A stretch of 64,000 nt of DNA from Arabidopsis thaliana. Its lineage: Eukaryota > Streptophyta > Magnoliopsida > Brassicales > Brassicaceae. A program made the translations under genes and the position numbers. Below the pieces are notes generated by a model, which saw nothing but the letters and a program-made list of their open reading frames with translations, ran no database searches and was not told where the DNA came from. Positions 36,501 through 49,640 of the stretch are shown piece after piece (positions within the stretch are counted from its first letter, which is position 1; each line of letters begins with the position of its first letter). The stretch spans positions 19,967,835 to 20,031,834 of the forward strand of contig NC_003076.8 in NCBI RefSeq assembly GCF_000001735.4, read 5' to 3'.

Positions 36501-38512
36501 TGAGTTCTACAAAAAGACAATGAGAGTTAGCCTAACATATTGGGTATAGATAGTGTGAGTAAGACTCCGTCTAATATATTGGTTATAAGATCTTGAGTTA
36601 ATGTAGTTACACATCTCATTTCCTAATTTGAAACACATCCCATTTTCTTTCCTTTTTTTGTCAATTCATAATAATTATATGCGTTTATAACCATGAACAA
36701 ATAAAATAAGAGGGCTTTTTCCTAAGCATCATTAAGAAGAATTAAAGTAAAATTGACCCTAATATATTGAGGTATATGTATAAAATGAATATTGAACGTA
36801 GAAAGAGTGAAGGGAAAAAGGATGATGATATTACATATGAACCAGTCACGTTAACATCACGAGTCACTTTAGTAACAACGAGCAAAAGCTTTGCCATTAA
36901 AGGCATTGCTCTAAATTCTTTTTGTCCTTTGTCTCTTCCTCTACCTCTCCCTATCCCCCATTCTTCGTAAAATTCATACAACAATCCAATCTATTGAATG
37001 TACACCGATTCTAACTCACTCAAATAAATTTATTACTTTGCTGCATTGTATATATGCATACGCTATACGTAATTACGTATATATATGTATTACTTTGTAT
37101 TCCTACAAAAATCCCGAATAATACAGATATTCAAATTAGATATTTAACAAAAAAAAATTACAAACAACATGTACTATGCGGATATGAATTCATGTGATAA
37201 TACAACGATGGCATTAGTATATAAACCATTAAGTTACAATTTAAATCATATGTACATATATTTCTTTCAATAAAAGAAGAGTTTATTTTTCGTTTTATAA
37301 CTTTATGAAGCCATATATTTTTTAGATCTCTTTCTATATTCTTAGAAATTGGTAATATCACACTTGTACATATATAGAAATTAGGTCTATATTAAAATGC
37401 TTTATTTGGGTCCACGCGTAAGGAGACGTTGGTATAAATACGGAGATTATAATGGCCATGCAGGTCCATAAGGATCCTGCGATCCTCTCACCAACTTACA
37501 TAAATCTGACCTTTGATATAAATACGCTTTGTTTTGCATATGAGCACTTGAGTAATAATTACCCAACCGATCTCTTTGACATGTCCTGCATGTAACCATA
37601 TACATATACACTTGTAGCCCGTAGCTCTAGAAACCATAATTATATTTCTTCAAAATGAAACTTCTTTTAGTTGAAATTATATTCTTAAAATGAATTTTTT
37701 CAATAATAGTAGCCAAAGATCAAGTGTTTATGCTTTCTAGACCTCAAATCTAACTTTTCTTTTTATGTTACAGATAATTGCTGCCAACAATTCTTTTATG
37801 GATGAATTAGGTCAAAAAAACTATGATCATATTGAGTATGGTTGTTATACATTTATACATGTATAAACTTGCTACGCTAGCTCTGTTTTTTGTCTTCAAT
37901 TTGATGACAAAATCCAAACAGTTCGTCCCCTAAAGAAATTAGTAACCTGCCAATTAAACAGAAAAATGTAACATGTTATAACATTCACGAGACAAGACAC
38001 AAAAATAAAGTCTATGTAATTAAGTCACCGGTATTTATTTTTCTTTCTTTTGAATGAGACAGGTATATAGCTTGATTCGTCATAGATTTTTTTTTTTATT
38101 ATTATTGTTTGTACTAGATATTTTAAAATCATTATTATTTCTTTTATATGTTTTAAAGTGTTGATATTTGTTAGATACTCAAATTTCTATCATATTTGTT
38201 GATACTTATTCATAAATTGAATCGTAAGCAAGATGTGTGTATTTTTTGGACAGAGTGAGTTGTTTGATGTGTAATTGGGTACACAAATTAAGAATAGCAA
38301 ATATCACATTTTCCCTTCTAGCGACAGGAATCGCCCTGCAAAGGCCAAAGCTATAGAGCGGTTCACATAAACTCTGATTAATTGACAAACCTCTTATTAA
38401 ACATGATTAGCCTTATTTATAACTCACGGTGTCTTTCAGGACATTTCTACATCTAAATATCAATTTGACCTTTTGATTTCAAATTTTGATCCTGCAAAAA
38501 CTAGTACCCTTT

Positions 38513-38541
38513 AACAACAACAACAACAACAACAACAACAA
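38513..38541. repeat. AAC trinucleotide microsatellite
   Basis: About nine to ten perfect AAC units followed by an ACAA-type extension. Confidence 0.85.
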
Positions 38542-39513
38542 ACAAACAAAAAAATCCTGGAAGCCTAATGTTTATGCAAATCAATTTAGCTAAAAAAACA
38601 TTCGAAATAAGAGAATAGAGAAGATTTTAGATATAAATAGAGAGAGAGTATGTCGGTAATCAGTATGGCTGTGATTGTGAAGCCACATCACGATCATATG
38701 AAAATTGAAAACCATACACAAGTTGGATCTTTTACCCATAGCCAATAAATTGGGGTTTTAAATTACGAATATGCGTTCGACATATTATACTAAGAAAACG
38801 GTATATTCTTAGTCTTGCACACACACACACAAAAAAAAACATCTACAAGACTGCAACTATTCTTTCACTATGTAAAAAACTTATAATCACACAAATTTAA
38901 CTAATAGAGTTTTCTTAACAGAAAATAATTACATCATCAACAAAGTTTACTAGTTACATGTGAGGATAATCCTTTTTTATACATCGACCGATTAAGTTAT
39001 CTAATAAGCTTTTATTTACCAAGGTTATTTATCTAAGGAAAACTGTAAACCCCATAATTAAATTATCTAAAAAAACGTTTTTTATTTTCTTCTTTAAGAA
39101 TTGATTGATTTATTTAATAAAATTTTTAGTTTTGAACATGTCCTATAATAATATTATGTATGTGCGGTTGGTTTGCTATATTGCATTACTTTAGTCGTAA
39201 TAAACTTGAAATTTCAAAATAATCTACTAATTGAAATATCAACATACTAGCAGTGGAACAATATAGCTGTCCGTGTAGAAAATGTAGTAAAATCTTTTTC
39301 TTTTGTTTTGTCAAAATCTTAAATACGAGAAGTTTATAAGAGGTATTTTTTTTTTTTTAGTTTATAAGAGGGTTCTAAAATGGTACACCTCCCGAACTAT
39401 ATTACTTGGACCTATTCTATTTTAAATTTCTTAGAAGAACAATGGAAAAGAAAGCTTACTTAATATCAACAAAAAAGTGGCTAATTTACAGAGAAAGAAA
39501 GTAAAACACAATT

Positions 39514-41204
39514 TTACAAGAGACTTCCAAGTGACTTGTCAGGCAAGGAACCATGTGAAACTAGCAGAGTAGCGTAGAGAAGCTGGTTCCATGAATCAGG
39601 AACTCCAGGTAAGCACCAATGACTACAATCTTGGTACATTCCCGCTGCAGGAGAAGTTCCTCGGGGGTCGGCGGGCTGTCTGTAAACCGACGGATGACCA
39701 TCTGTTCGGTACCAAGTCATCTTCGTAATGTTCATGTAAAACACAGGCGTTTTCATTTCCGAGATCACAGATTCTACAACTTTCATCATCCATGGATACA
39801 CTCCTGTGTACGTTTCGTTCTGTATCGGTCTTGTTTCTCCATCGCATTGTCCTCCGCTATTCCACGCCCCTTTTCTGCAGTTAAAACTCAGAATCAAAAC
39901 TAACCCTAAGCCGTTCAACACATTGCTTGGATTGAAAGAAAGCAGTTCATACCTAAAATGTGAAGAGGAATAACCAACGAAGAAGACTCTGGTTTTAGTA
40001 CTGTTGATATTGGAATCAACCCAGTCAGCCCATGTATGAATAGCTTTTGTATAAGCTTCTTTCACTTCTAATCTTTCGTAAACCCTATTTCCTTCCTGGT
40101 AATAACCTTTCCTGCAAATCGAAAAATCGGTTGAAGTGATACGAATCAAAAACAAAGAAGAAGGTTTTTCTCATAGTTCACATACCCTTCGTAGGTTTTC
40201 TGGTGAGTCCACCAGTGACCAGTGTTAAATATAACAATGTCTGCGTTTTTGTATATCTTCGTCATCGATCTTTGAATCATATCGAGTCTCAGTGTCTCTC
40301 TTCTCTTCCCGTATACATCTACAACTTCTGATTCTTGAACGAGGAATGGTGATTTGATGAAGTCAATAGAGCATTCAAAGTCCTAACAGCAAATATCAAA
40401 ATTCATCACCAAAACTAAAATAAACCAACGGAGGATTCTGTTCTGTGAGACACTTACATTGAACCTGAAACCGTAAAAGCCTTCGTTAGGAAGATTACTC
40501 TGTTTTCCAATAATCTTAGAAACTCTGTTTTTGTCTTCCAATGTTGACCTAAGTGAACAAACCAGAGACTCCCACATGTTTCTATTCAATGAATCACCAA
40601 CAAAAACAACTCTTTTCCCTCTCAGCATCTTCAACATCTTCTTCCCATCGAATCTAAAAGACGCAAGACAGAAACAATCTCATGAAAACAGAGTCGCAAA
40701 GGGTAATGGCAGAATCGTAATTAACACGAAAACAAGAACTAACCTTGGAATCGAGCATCCATGAGGTTGCCATCGATGACGGAGAAACCCCGAATCAGGT
40801 CGACCATTCTTGAAGCAGTTGAATTTATCTTCAACGAAAGGACAATAACCAGGAAGATAAACCGGTTCAGAATCGTCAAAGACCCAAGTTCCATCAAAAA
40901 TGTCGCAAGAAGCGAGTTCTTTGGTCTCCGAATCAATCTTTGGCTCGTTGATTCTTCTGGGAGAAACAGAAGAGAGAAACATAGTTGTATCTGAAGCAGA
41001 GGAAGTATAAGAAGAAGGAGAAGAGAAGAAGTTTGCTGCTGTGAGAAGACGAGAGGTGAAGCTAGAGACGATGAGTGATGGAGAGAAATCTGAGAGAGAA
41101 GAAGAGGAGAGGAGGAAGAGAGAAAGGAAGAAGAGAGACGTTAGGAAGATCTGTGTTGTTGATGGATGTTTCGTGATGAGGAAGAGATTCTTTAGATCCG
41201 CCAT
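39514..41204 (-). CDS. TBL4: trichome birefringence-like 4 (TBL4), wall polysaccharide O-acetyltransferase family
   Basis: Exons 41204-40744, 40653-40458, 40382-40186, 40111-39953 and 39874-39514 (phases 2, 0, 2, 2) give 457 aa. The short N-terminal cytosolic end is followed by one transmembrane anchor (about residues 19-37) and a Ser-rich stem, so a Golgi type II membrane protein is expected. The PMR5-N/TBL domain begins at [17 protein letters not shown], with the GDS esterase motif at residues 173-175. DUF231 follows with NTGHWW and the DxxH motif (DCSHWC, Asp420 and His423), completing the predicted Ser-His-Asp triad. TBL proteins O-acetylate xylan, mannan, xyloglucan or pectin; the substrate of TBL4 is not evident from sequence. 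The name rests on recalled length and position. Confidence 0.92.
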
Positions 41205-41999
41205 TGATACGTCGACAATCTTGTTCTTCGTCTTCTTCTTCTCTGTTTTCGGGAAAAAGAAAAAGAAAACAATTATGATCTGATATCTTTGGAGGGAAAG
41301 GGAAAATCCAACGGTTAGAAATTAAATTGCTTTGTTAGATAATCAGAGTCCTAGTGAAAATATAAAATTAATTAAGTTGTACTTTGTTTGTTCAAAAAAA
41401 GAATATTTAAGTTGTATTACAGAATTTAAGGGTATATATAAATTTTAAATTCCTAAATACAGAATTGAATTACGGTGAATTGTTCTGAGTTGATTGACAT
41501 AATCTAGTTTTATAGATTTATTTTGCTTAGAAATCAGTTTTGTAGTTAAAGCCAGCCTCCCCAATAGTGAACAACACTAGCACATAATCTTCCTCTTGTC
41601 TTAGAACACAACTTGATGAAGCATGTCTGCTTTGAGTGACCTTCCAACTAGAATATGGAAAGAAACAAAACCTGATATGCAACTTGTGAACTCAATATTG
41701 AATGTAAAAGTCTCCTCTTTGTCTTTGAAGACAGATTTGATCACCAACAAATAAAAGCTTCCCCATCTATTGATATGTAAACGATGAAGCAACGTCAGAA
41801 AAAACTTCCAATCTGACCTCAGTTTCTCATCGGTTTGGCTCTTCTTTTGAAGAACACATGAGCCTCTGAATATAATGGAAGTGAAAAGATTCCACCATAA
41901 AAAGTATTCAAATAGTTCGGTTTATATTTATTGTATTAACTAGATAAGCAACATATATGTATATCAGATAATGGCTAAGATTAAAAATTAAGAGAGGTC
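41205..41999. other. TBL4 promoter and flank
   Basis: Directly upstream of TBL4 and downstream of the glycine-rich protein gene. No gene; one 63-codon minus frame at 41601-41792 has no recognisable features. Confidence 0.5.
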
Positions 42000-43261
42000 T
42001 TAGAGAAGCAAGGCAATAATGAATAGCAACGGCCCAAATCTTGACTTTATCTTCTCACTTGCATTTTCTTCTTCATCTTCAATATGCTCCAAGACGTTGA
42101 AAACACCTGCATACAATTATATAAACTAACATTAAACAAGGAAGCGAATAACCGGTATAAACCAGAACAAGAACCAGTCTTTAAAAATCGTAAACCTCGT
42201 TCAGGTCCGTAGCTGCAGCCAGACTTGAGGGTTTCACGGATGTCGTGAATGGTGGCTCTGTTAAAGAATCTGTAGTGGTGAATAATTTCTTCAATGCAAT
42301 TCAAAGCCAAATGTGTTTCTGAGAAGCATGGTCCTTCACAGAACTCTTCTGTCCTCCCCAGCGGAATATTTAGGTCTCCGTTTAACGTTAGCCTCCATGA
42401 TTCATCACACTCTCTGTATATCTGCATTTTATTTGGGAGTTTTGAGTGAAAATTGTAATCAATCGAAAGTAATAGCCAAGGATGAAAACTGAAAAGTTAA
42501 GTTATAAATAAATAATATTAGAGTGGGTGTTGGTTTTTTAATTTTTGAACTAGTTCGCGCTTTCTTGTGTTGCAAGTAACTGGCTTTAAATTTGATTACG
42601 TGTTTCTCATTTAAGCATTCCAAAGCTTTGGCAACTATCTCCGGTGGATCTTCCCCACCTAATCCCCCGCCGCCTAATCCTCCTCCTCCGAAACCTCCAT
42701 TACCCCCACCCCCACCTAATCCTCCTGCTCCGCCTCCACCAGTACCCAACCCTCCTCCGCCAAAAGGCCCAAAACCTGTCCCTCCGCCGTTAAATCCAGT
42801 ACCACCACCTGTCCCTCCGCCTCCCACACCAGTCCCACCACCGCCTAATCCTCCTGCTCCTCCTCCACCACTGCCACCAGCACCCAATCCTCCTCCGCCT
42901 CCCACACCAGTCCCACCACTGCCTAATCCTCCTGCTCCTCCTCCACCACTGCCACCAGCACCCAATCCTCCTCCGCCAAAACCTGTCCCTCCGCCTCCCA
43001 CACCAGTCCCACCACCGCCAAATCCTGTGCCGCCACCTCCAATTCCTCCACCTTCACCTCCTACCTCTGAATCGTCTTCTTCACTATAAGTGTTCCCTGT
43101 AATATTGACATTCTTAAATGAAGCAACCCAAAGCCTGCAGTACAAGTAACATACATGCGTGTGTATTAAATGAACAACAGACCTGGAAAGGAAACTAAGA
43201 GGAAGAAAAAAGTGACAATGGTGACTGAGATCCGGAGCTCTCTGTTGAATGAAAACGCCAT
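42000..43261 (-). CDS. secreted glycine-rich protein with C-terminal cysteine domain and GPI-like tail
   Basis: Four exons, 43261-43183, 43096-42600, 42421-42196 and 42106-42000 (phases 1, 0, 1), give 302 aa. The exon 2 acceptor at ATTACAG|GG is chosen because the other nearby AGs shift the frame into a stop. Residues 1-26 form a signal peptide (ISVTIVTFFFLLVSF). A glycine-rich domain of about 135 residues follows (GGGGTGFGGGG and GGLGAGGSGGGG units). Its DNA contains a 78-bp near-duplication beginning at 42841 and 42919. The rest has spaced cysteines (ECLNEKHIYREC, FCEGPC, LNC, SGC) resembling a disulphide-linked domain. The C-terminus (FGPLLFIIALLL) is hydrophobic, suggesting a GPI signal. 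It corresponds to At5g49350 by position; function unknown. Confidence 0.82.
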
Positions 43262-44344
43262 TGCTAAGAGTTTACAAGAATTAGTAAATCCTTCTTATAT
43301 AATTCTTGTTAGGTGTTTCTGGAAAATTTCAAGACGTGTGATGCAAGTAAGTAGAATTTAGGTTTTTTGTATATATACAGAGAAGTTTGTAGCAGTTGAG
43401 TAAAAGTCATCACCAACCACCTTCTGTGTTTTTACTTTGCCTATATATTGTAATCCATTTATTGACTGCCATGAAACTAAACCATATTAGGAAGAAAGGT
43501 TAAATCAAACCTAAAAGTGATCTCAAGACCCGACACGAAAGAAGGTGTTCTTTTTTTGTTTTATAGCCAAAGAAGGATAGTGAAAGCATTTACAAATCTA
43601 ACTTAAAGACATATTTCAAACCAAAAAAAAACTAAAATACATAATCAAACCTAACCAAAAAGTGACCTCAGAGGCTCAGATACAAATCAATGTACTTTAA
43701 AAATAAATCTCATCTACCAGAACAACATCTTCACACCATTCCATGAACCTATAAAGTTGCAGTGAGTCATTTGCGACTTTATGCCCAATGGTCCAACCAA
43801 AAACTCCTCCTCTCACAACATCGAAAATACTTAAAGACACTAATTATACAAAGACAAAAACAGAAAAGAACAACACACACACCCTTAATTTTAAGGCATT
43901 AGTATTTGACAAATAATAACATTTTCCAAACTTATCAATATGGGACATGTTACATATTTTTTTCTTTCCATAAACAGAGTGTTTTGTTCTTCGTTTTTCA
44001 AATACATGTGAAGGAATTATTTTTCTTCTAATTTCGCGATGTATACTCTAAAAATCCAGTATATATCAAATTTATCATTTATCTTTAGTTTCAGCATTTT
44101 ACAAGGGCTCCTTGTATTTCTTATGTTGGGAGCCACAAGTTACAATACCTTTGGTCCAAAAAAAAATTAAAGGAAAAAAGACACAACCAAGAAGCAACCC
44201 TTTGGTGGTTCTTTACAAATTCATACTTTCTTGAGTAATAATTTCATAAGAAAATAAACCTATCTCTCTATATTATATAAATAAGAGGAAACACTCCACT
44301 TTGTTAAAATGCTTTCCTTATTTGTTGGTTTTTTTATGCGTCCG
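43262..44344. other. spacer between glycine-rich protein gene and BXL1 3' end
   Basis: Promoter side of the glycine-rich gene on the left, BXL1 3' untranslated sequence on the right. A-rich tracts; no gene recognised. Confidence 0.55.
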
Positions 44345-47300
44345 TCAAAGTTGCGGTTGGACCAAAATAGTATGTTTAAGGTCACCAATGTGCAGCTTAT
44401 GCTCACCCATTGGGATTCTCCTCTTTCCATACTCATCCACTACACCAAGATGCTTGCAAGCATCAACATCAACTTGAACGGTCTGTTTTGCCCCTGCCAT
44501 GACATGAACCTTCTCGAACGCTATCAATTGTTTGTTCACACCCAATCCTTTTATTCCGTTTATCGGCGGCTCAGCAAATACAAACACCGTGTGTGTTCCA
44601 TCGAATTCACCTGTGTTTGATACTTCGACGTGAAGGGGCATTTTCGGAAATGAATTGCAGTTGGTGTGAGACACTTTGATGGAGTGTGATGAAGAGTTGA
44701 GAATGGTATTGGCAGAGTTGAGATTGGAGAGTGAAACTGATAGTTGGGCCAATGGGCTTTTGGCCAAACTATGAGTGAAGGTAGTGTAACTTAAACCGAA
44801 CCCAAATGGAAATACTACTGGACCTTTGTAGAATCTGTATGTCCTTCCTGGATAATTACCGGATGCTCTCATGGCCATTACCGTCATTGGCACTTTGGCC
44901 ACGTAATCTTGTGGATACCATGTCATTGGTAGTTTTCCTCCTATCATAAGATATATAATGTTGAATGTTACTAAAAGCTAAATTAAATAAATTTAATTTT
45001 TACTTTGATCTAAATGAAAACCAACAACGTACCGGGATTAGCAGCACCAAAGATGATATTGGCGATGGCAGCTCCACCCGCTTGACCCGGATACCCAGCC
45101 CAAATGATGGCAGCAACACGAGGATCATTCTTAGCGAAGGTTACATCGATTGGTCCACCACTCATAAGGACCAAAATGACTGGACCTCTAGAAGCTTGAG
45201 CTACACGGGTCACTAGGTCTTGTTGATAACCCGGTAAGAGAAGCCCGGTTCGATCTCGTGTCTCTGCCTCTATCGACTGATCTAATCCCATCACAAGAAC
45301 CGTCGCGTCGGCTTCACGCGCCGCTGCCTCCGCTGCACCAAATCCTTGGTTCCCTTTGCAAGCCACGCCGGCACAGCCAGCTTGGTGAAGTGTCCTCGCG
45401 TATCTTGAAATCCCTTGCAACGGCGACGTATAGGCGCATGCTTTCCCTGCATAGTTGCCGATCATAGTCTCAGTGACGTCGGAGTTTGGACCAATCACGG
45501 CGACGGTGCGGTGGCGTCTGGGGGAGAGTGGAAGAGAGCGAGCAGAGTTTTTGAGAAGAACAATCCCTTGATGGGCTGCTTCAAGAGCTAAATGTTTATG
45601 GGCCGGAGTACAAACATCTCTTGGCCCAAGATTAGCGTACGGCCCAAGGTTACCATCAAACATACCAAGTCTCATTTGGACTGTTAATGTATTAGCAAGT
45701 GCTAAATTGATGTCATTCTCCGTTAACAATCCTTTCTTCACTGCACCTTCCGTGAAAATCGCCAAAAACGGCCCGCAGTCCAAGTCCAAACCTGAAAAAC
45801 GACACGATGTTTTTCGTATCAAAATTGATGCAACGGTCCATATGCATTAGATTTAACATCAACGGTGGAGGAAAACAACTCACCGGCTTTAATGGATCTG
45901 GCGGCGGCTTCTTCCGGAGTGCTAGTGTAATGTTGTTGGTTGAAGAAAACATCAACAGAGTCACAATCTGAGACAATGTACCTACATACGTATGCATTGA
46001 TGATATTATTAGTCTTTATGTAAAATCGATATGAACCATTGATTATGTTGATTTTTAATAACTTACCCATTGAGACGCCATTGACCACGAATAGTGTTCT
46101 TTAAGAGATTTTCATCAGCACATGTGGGCTTTCCATTGACTTGGTTGTACGAACACATTACACTCGCTACTTTTCCTTCGTAAACACATGATTTGAATGG
46201 CACGTTGTATGTGTCCTCTAAATCTTGTTGGGTGACCTAAACCCATCAGAACTTTTATAAATAACCCATTCTTAGGAAAATTTCGAATGATTCACCACTT
46301 TAGTAAATGATATAATTAGCTTGAAGATCCTAAACTTGTATTAGTTTTAAATGGTTAGTTCTTTGAAAGTTTTGTTTAAAAAATCACTACTTCAATTTAT
46401 TGTGTTTTTATTTGTTTAATCTTAACTAAATGGATATAATATTCTTTTAGGTTTGAGGTCCCAAAGTCTTAGGACCAACCCATGCACCTATTAGCTATCT
46501 GTAATAAAACATACTACTATTATCTTGAATTATACATATCAATAATGAATTTTCGTTTTTTTTTTTTTTTGCCGGCTAAAGAATTTTCGTTTAGATTGTT
46601 ATGTTTTGAATTATTTATGCATGAGAAACGAATCTTTTTAAAATATAATTTAATGTTAAAGTATATGTTTTGGATGAACAAGATAGAATGCAATGAGCTT
46701 GGGCCAAGTTGGTCCACATGAACCAATAAGGATAAGATTCTCCACCAATATTACTTAAGACTATGCATATGACACATCACAAAGTCACGCTGTCTATTGT
46801 CTTAAAATTAGCTGTTTTATATTAGGCAAATGTTTTGTTTGTATCTGACTGTGACATGCATACAAATCTATACATATTTTATTTATTTGATAATGAATTT
46901 AAATTGAGTCGTATGAAAAAAGTGTTTTGCAATATTACGAAGTGACGCATATTCTACGGAACTCCAAAAATAACTAATGACTAACGATTGGGATATATCT
47001 AGATTTAAGCTATCTTCTGAATTTAACGAAACTAGTCATGAAACAAGATAAAAGACGATGGGCCTTAACAAGAAAACGCATATTTAGTCACATCCAATTG
47101 GTTACGTGGAGCTATAAATAACAGAAAACGACATAAAGTAGAGCTTTCTAATTCGAGCAAGTATATTTATATGTTTAAGCAGAAAATTCAATACGTATTT
47201 TGTTTTATATTTCTTGATAACGAAATGAAATTTGAAATTTTTATTGAAATGAAAAACCACTTAAATTGTAAGAAAATAGAGACTCACGGGTTCTCTTTTA

Positions 47301-48825
47301 TTTCCACACAAATTACAAATATATAACAATGTCTAATATCTAAATTTCAAAGATTTTTGGCATTTTTCGACCAAACAATAAGAAGTTAGCCTCAAAATGA
47401 ATTGCAAAAATATAATTTTGAAATGAAACATGCATACAAACTTTGAAACAAAACATGCAAAATTGGTTATATAAATTTGATAATAAATTGCAAAATATTT
47501 TCTTACTATATACGATATTAGATATATATAATATGTGAAGAAGATTTACCTTAGCGTTGAAGTGGAAACGGTCGACGCCATTCCAATTATCAAGATCATA
47601 AGCAGTGTAATGTTTGCAACATGCGGCGACTTTAAGGCGGTTACCGGCAGCAGTACCCTGAAGTCCCCGGACGTAGCTGGCGGCATATTTTGCGGCAACG
47701 ATAGGATCTTCTCCGGGAGTTTCTTGGCCTCGGCCCCACCGCGGGTCCCTCAAGATATTCACATTCGGACTCCAATATGTCAGACCGGCCACGCCACCAT
47801 TGTACATAGCTCTTGCCTCATCAGACACCACCTTTTATTCATTTTAAATCATGTCAATATTAAGATATTCTCCACACACCTTTGCTTTTGTTGAAAGAAA
47901 TAAATATACTTGATATATAAACCATATGTTAAAAAGTATTCTCTTATATTCACTGGTTATAGCTAGCTTGCCCATCATCATATTAACTATGGAAGTATCG
48001 TGGATATCAGTACAGCATATATACACACTAAGTAATTTATCAAAAACATTACAAAATAAAAGTTTGGTAGTACCCATATAAATTTATATATTGGTTTTGC
48101 ATTTGATGTCTAAAGGAAAATATTATCGGTTTTTGGATTTTTTCTAACTTACGTTTCGGACTTATTTGATAGACTCATGTCGTAGTCAGATATAATTCAA
48201 ATGAAAATCATAATATTCAAGATTTATAATTTTATAAAAAAAAAAAATATAGAGCGTCCCACTACAAACTCTACTGTATGACTTCTAGTCTTCTACAATG
48301 TCCATTTCAATGTCGTTTTTTCACGTAGAAAAATCATAAATTTTATATTCTCTTCCTTTTTTTAAAAATGTATTTTAAAGCATAATATTCTTAAATTATT
48401 CTCACCCGTCCGATCTCTTCCCATAGAGACTGGTTGAAAGAAGCTGCGGTGGTGATGACCTGAGGGAAGCTGGTGGCACCGGGAAAAGCACCACCGAACT
48501 TAGCGCCTGGACCAACGTCGGAAATGCCGTGGAGAGCCTCGGACCACCACTCATAGCCTCCAATACCGAGACGTGGTACGGCGGCAGCATTGTTGACGAG
48601 GTTGCGGATCTTCTCCTGCAACGTGAGCCTTCCGAGCAAATCTTGAACTCTCACATGGATCGGTACATTGGCCCGACAGAACCGGAGCGTCCGGGTTAAC
48701 CCGTTTGCTGGATCACATGCAAACAGTGGTCGAAGTGACTCTGACGAGTGAACCAAACATAAGAGGAATACAAGTATAACGACGACTTTGTTGCCGATCA
48801 ATAGTGCTTTATTATAACAAGACAT
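44345..48825 (-). CDS. BXL1: beta-D-xylosidase / alpha-L-arabinofuranosidase BXL1 (GH3)
   Basis: Six exons, 48825-48406, 47831-47550, 46236-46067, 45981-45884, 45791-45033 and 44940-44345, give 774 aa, as recalled for BXL1. Residues 1 to about 30 are a signal peptide for export to the wall. The GH3 N-terminal barrel contains [37 protein letters not shown] and the nucleophile motif VSDCDSV (Asp296 predicted). The GH3 C-terminal sandwich follows ([23 protein letters not shown]), then a fibronectin III-like domain near the end. It trims xylose from xylan and arabinose from pectic arabinan. Known mutants have altered seed mucilage release. Intron 2 is long (1,313 bp). Confidence 0.96.
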
Positions 48826-48928
48826 TTTTATATATCTGTGTTTTGTGTATGTGTGTTTGTAACTATATGTGTGTATACATGTGATGTTTGTGTTTTTTAG
48901 TTTTCATGTGATAGAAAGTGAATGATGG

Positions 48929-48936
48929 TATTTATA
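48929..48936 (-). promoter_or_regulatory. BXL1 TATA box
   Basis: Minus-strand CTATAAATACC, with its core 104-111 bp upstream of the start codon, matches the plant TATA consensus. Confidence 0.7.
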
Positions 48937-49571
48937 GAGATCTTTTCGGCGAAAATTGATGACAAAGGATAAGAGACTCTTGTTATGAACATAAAATAAG
49001 ATAGAGATAAAACGATCTAGCTGGACAGGTTACGAAAATGAGATATCTCAAAAGAAAAAGAAAAAACTTTTTTTGTTGAAAACATTTAAAAAATTAATAG
49101 TTTGTTTTCCCTTTTTCAAAAGCGTCAGTTTGTTTTTCCTTTCTTCAACATTATTTTTACGTTTTCTCAGTACGATCACATTTGTCAATATAAAGACTCA
49201 AGCAACACCAGTGATGATGATTATTTGAAGCGCACAACGTCTAATTATAATTTTATCGTAACTTATATATAAATATGCTGGTTATGCAAAGAATCGTTCA
49301 TTATAATATTTTTAAAATGGTCTTCGATAAAATGAAAAATTCGGTAGCAACTATGTTCGATAGATCTATTACAGAGAAAAAACAATGGCTAATTTTAAGA
49401 TAAATGTGAGTGAAATAAATATTTTTTTTTATTTATAAAGAAAATACATATAACTGTTGTGACTATTTATCATGAAGGTTTTAATGTGTTTCCTCAATTT
49501 TAATGTGCTACAAATAACATAAATATATCAGTAATATTAACTAATCAACACATCAATCAACCTGTTAAACT

Positions 49572-49640
49572 TTTTCAACGTTAAAGACTCATTTGTCGTT
49601 AATTTTTTTTCAACGTTAAAGACTCATTTGTTGTTAATTA
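49572..49640. repeat. imperfect tandem duplication, unit about 35 bp
   Basis: TTTCAACGTTAAAGACTCAT followed by TTGTCGTTAATT occurs twice in direct succession; the second copy has one C-to-T change (TTGTTGTTAATT). Confidence 0.85.

Larger units (their letters stand above)
33460..39513. other. 6-kb gene-free stretch between MYB111 and TBL4
   Basis: The MYB111 promoter occupies the left end. There are TA repeats at about 34260-34279, an AAC repeat at 38513-38541, a 16-bp palindrome ATACGTAATTACGTAT at 37065-37080 and many A/T tracts. The stretch 36120-36600 has more even base composition and an imperfect duplication (TAACATATTGGGTATA and TAATATATTGGTTATA at about 36530 and 36570). It may be an old transposon or gene fragment, but I cannot identify it. 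No convincing gene or tRNA. Confidence 0.5.

Noticed and set aside
37065..37080. 16-bp palindrome ATACGTAATTACGTAT
   Set aside because: AT-rich palindromes of this size are expected by chance in 64 kb; no gene nearby.
39619..39903. 94-codon plus-strand frame over TBL4
   Set aside because: Overlaps conserved TBL4 exon 5 and its splice acceptor on the opposite strand.
42592..43089. 165-codon plus-strand frame, almost pure proline (extensin-like)
   Set aside because: It is the antisense of the Gly-rich exon (GGN/CCN complementarity). It has no signal peptide or termini, and the minus-strand gene has a signal peptide, splice sites and a Cys domain.
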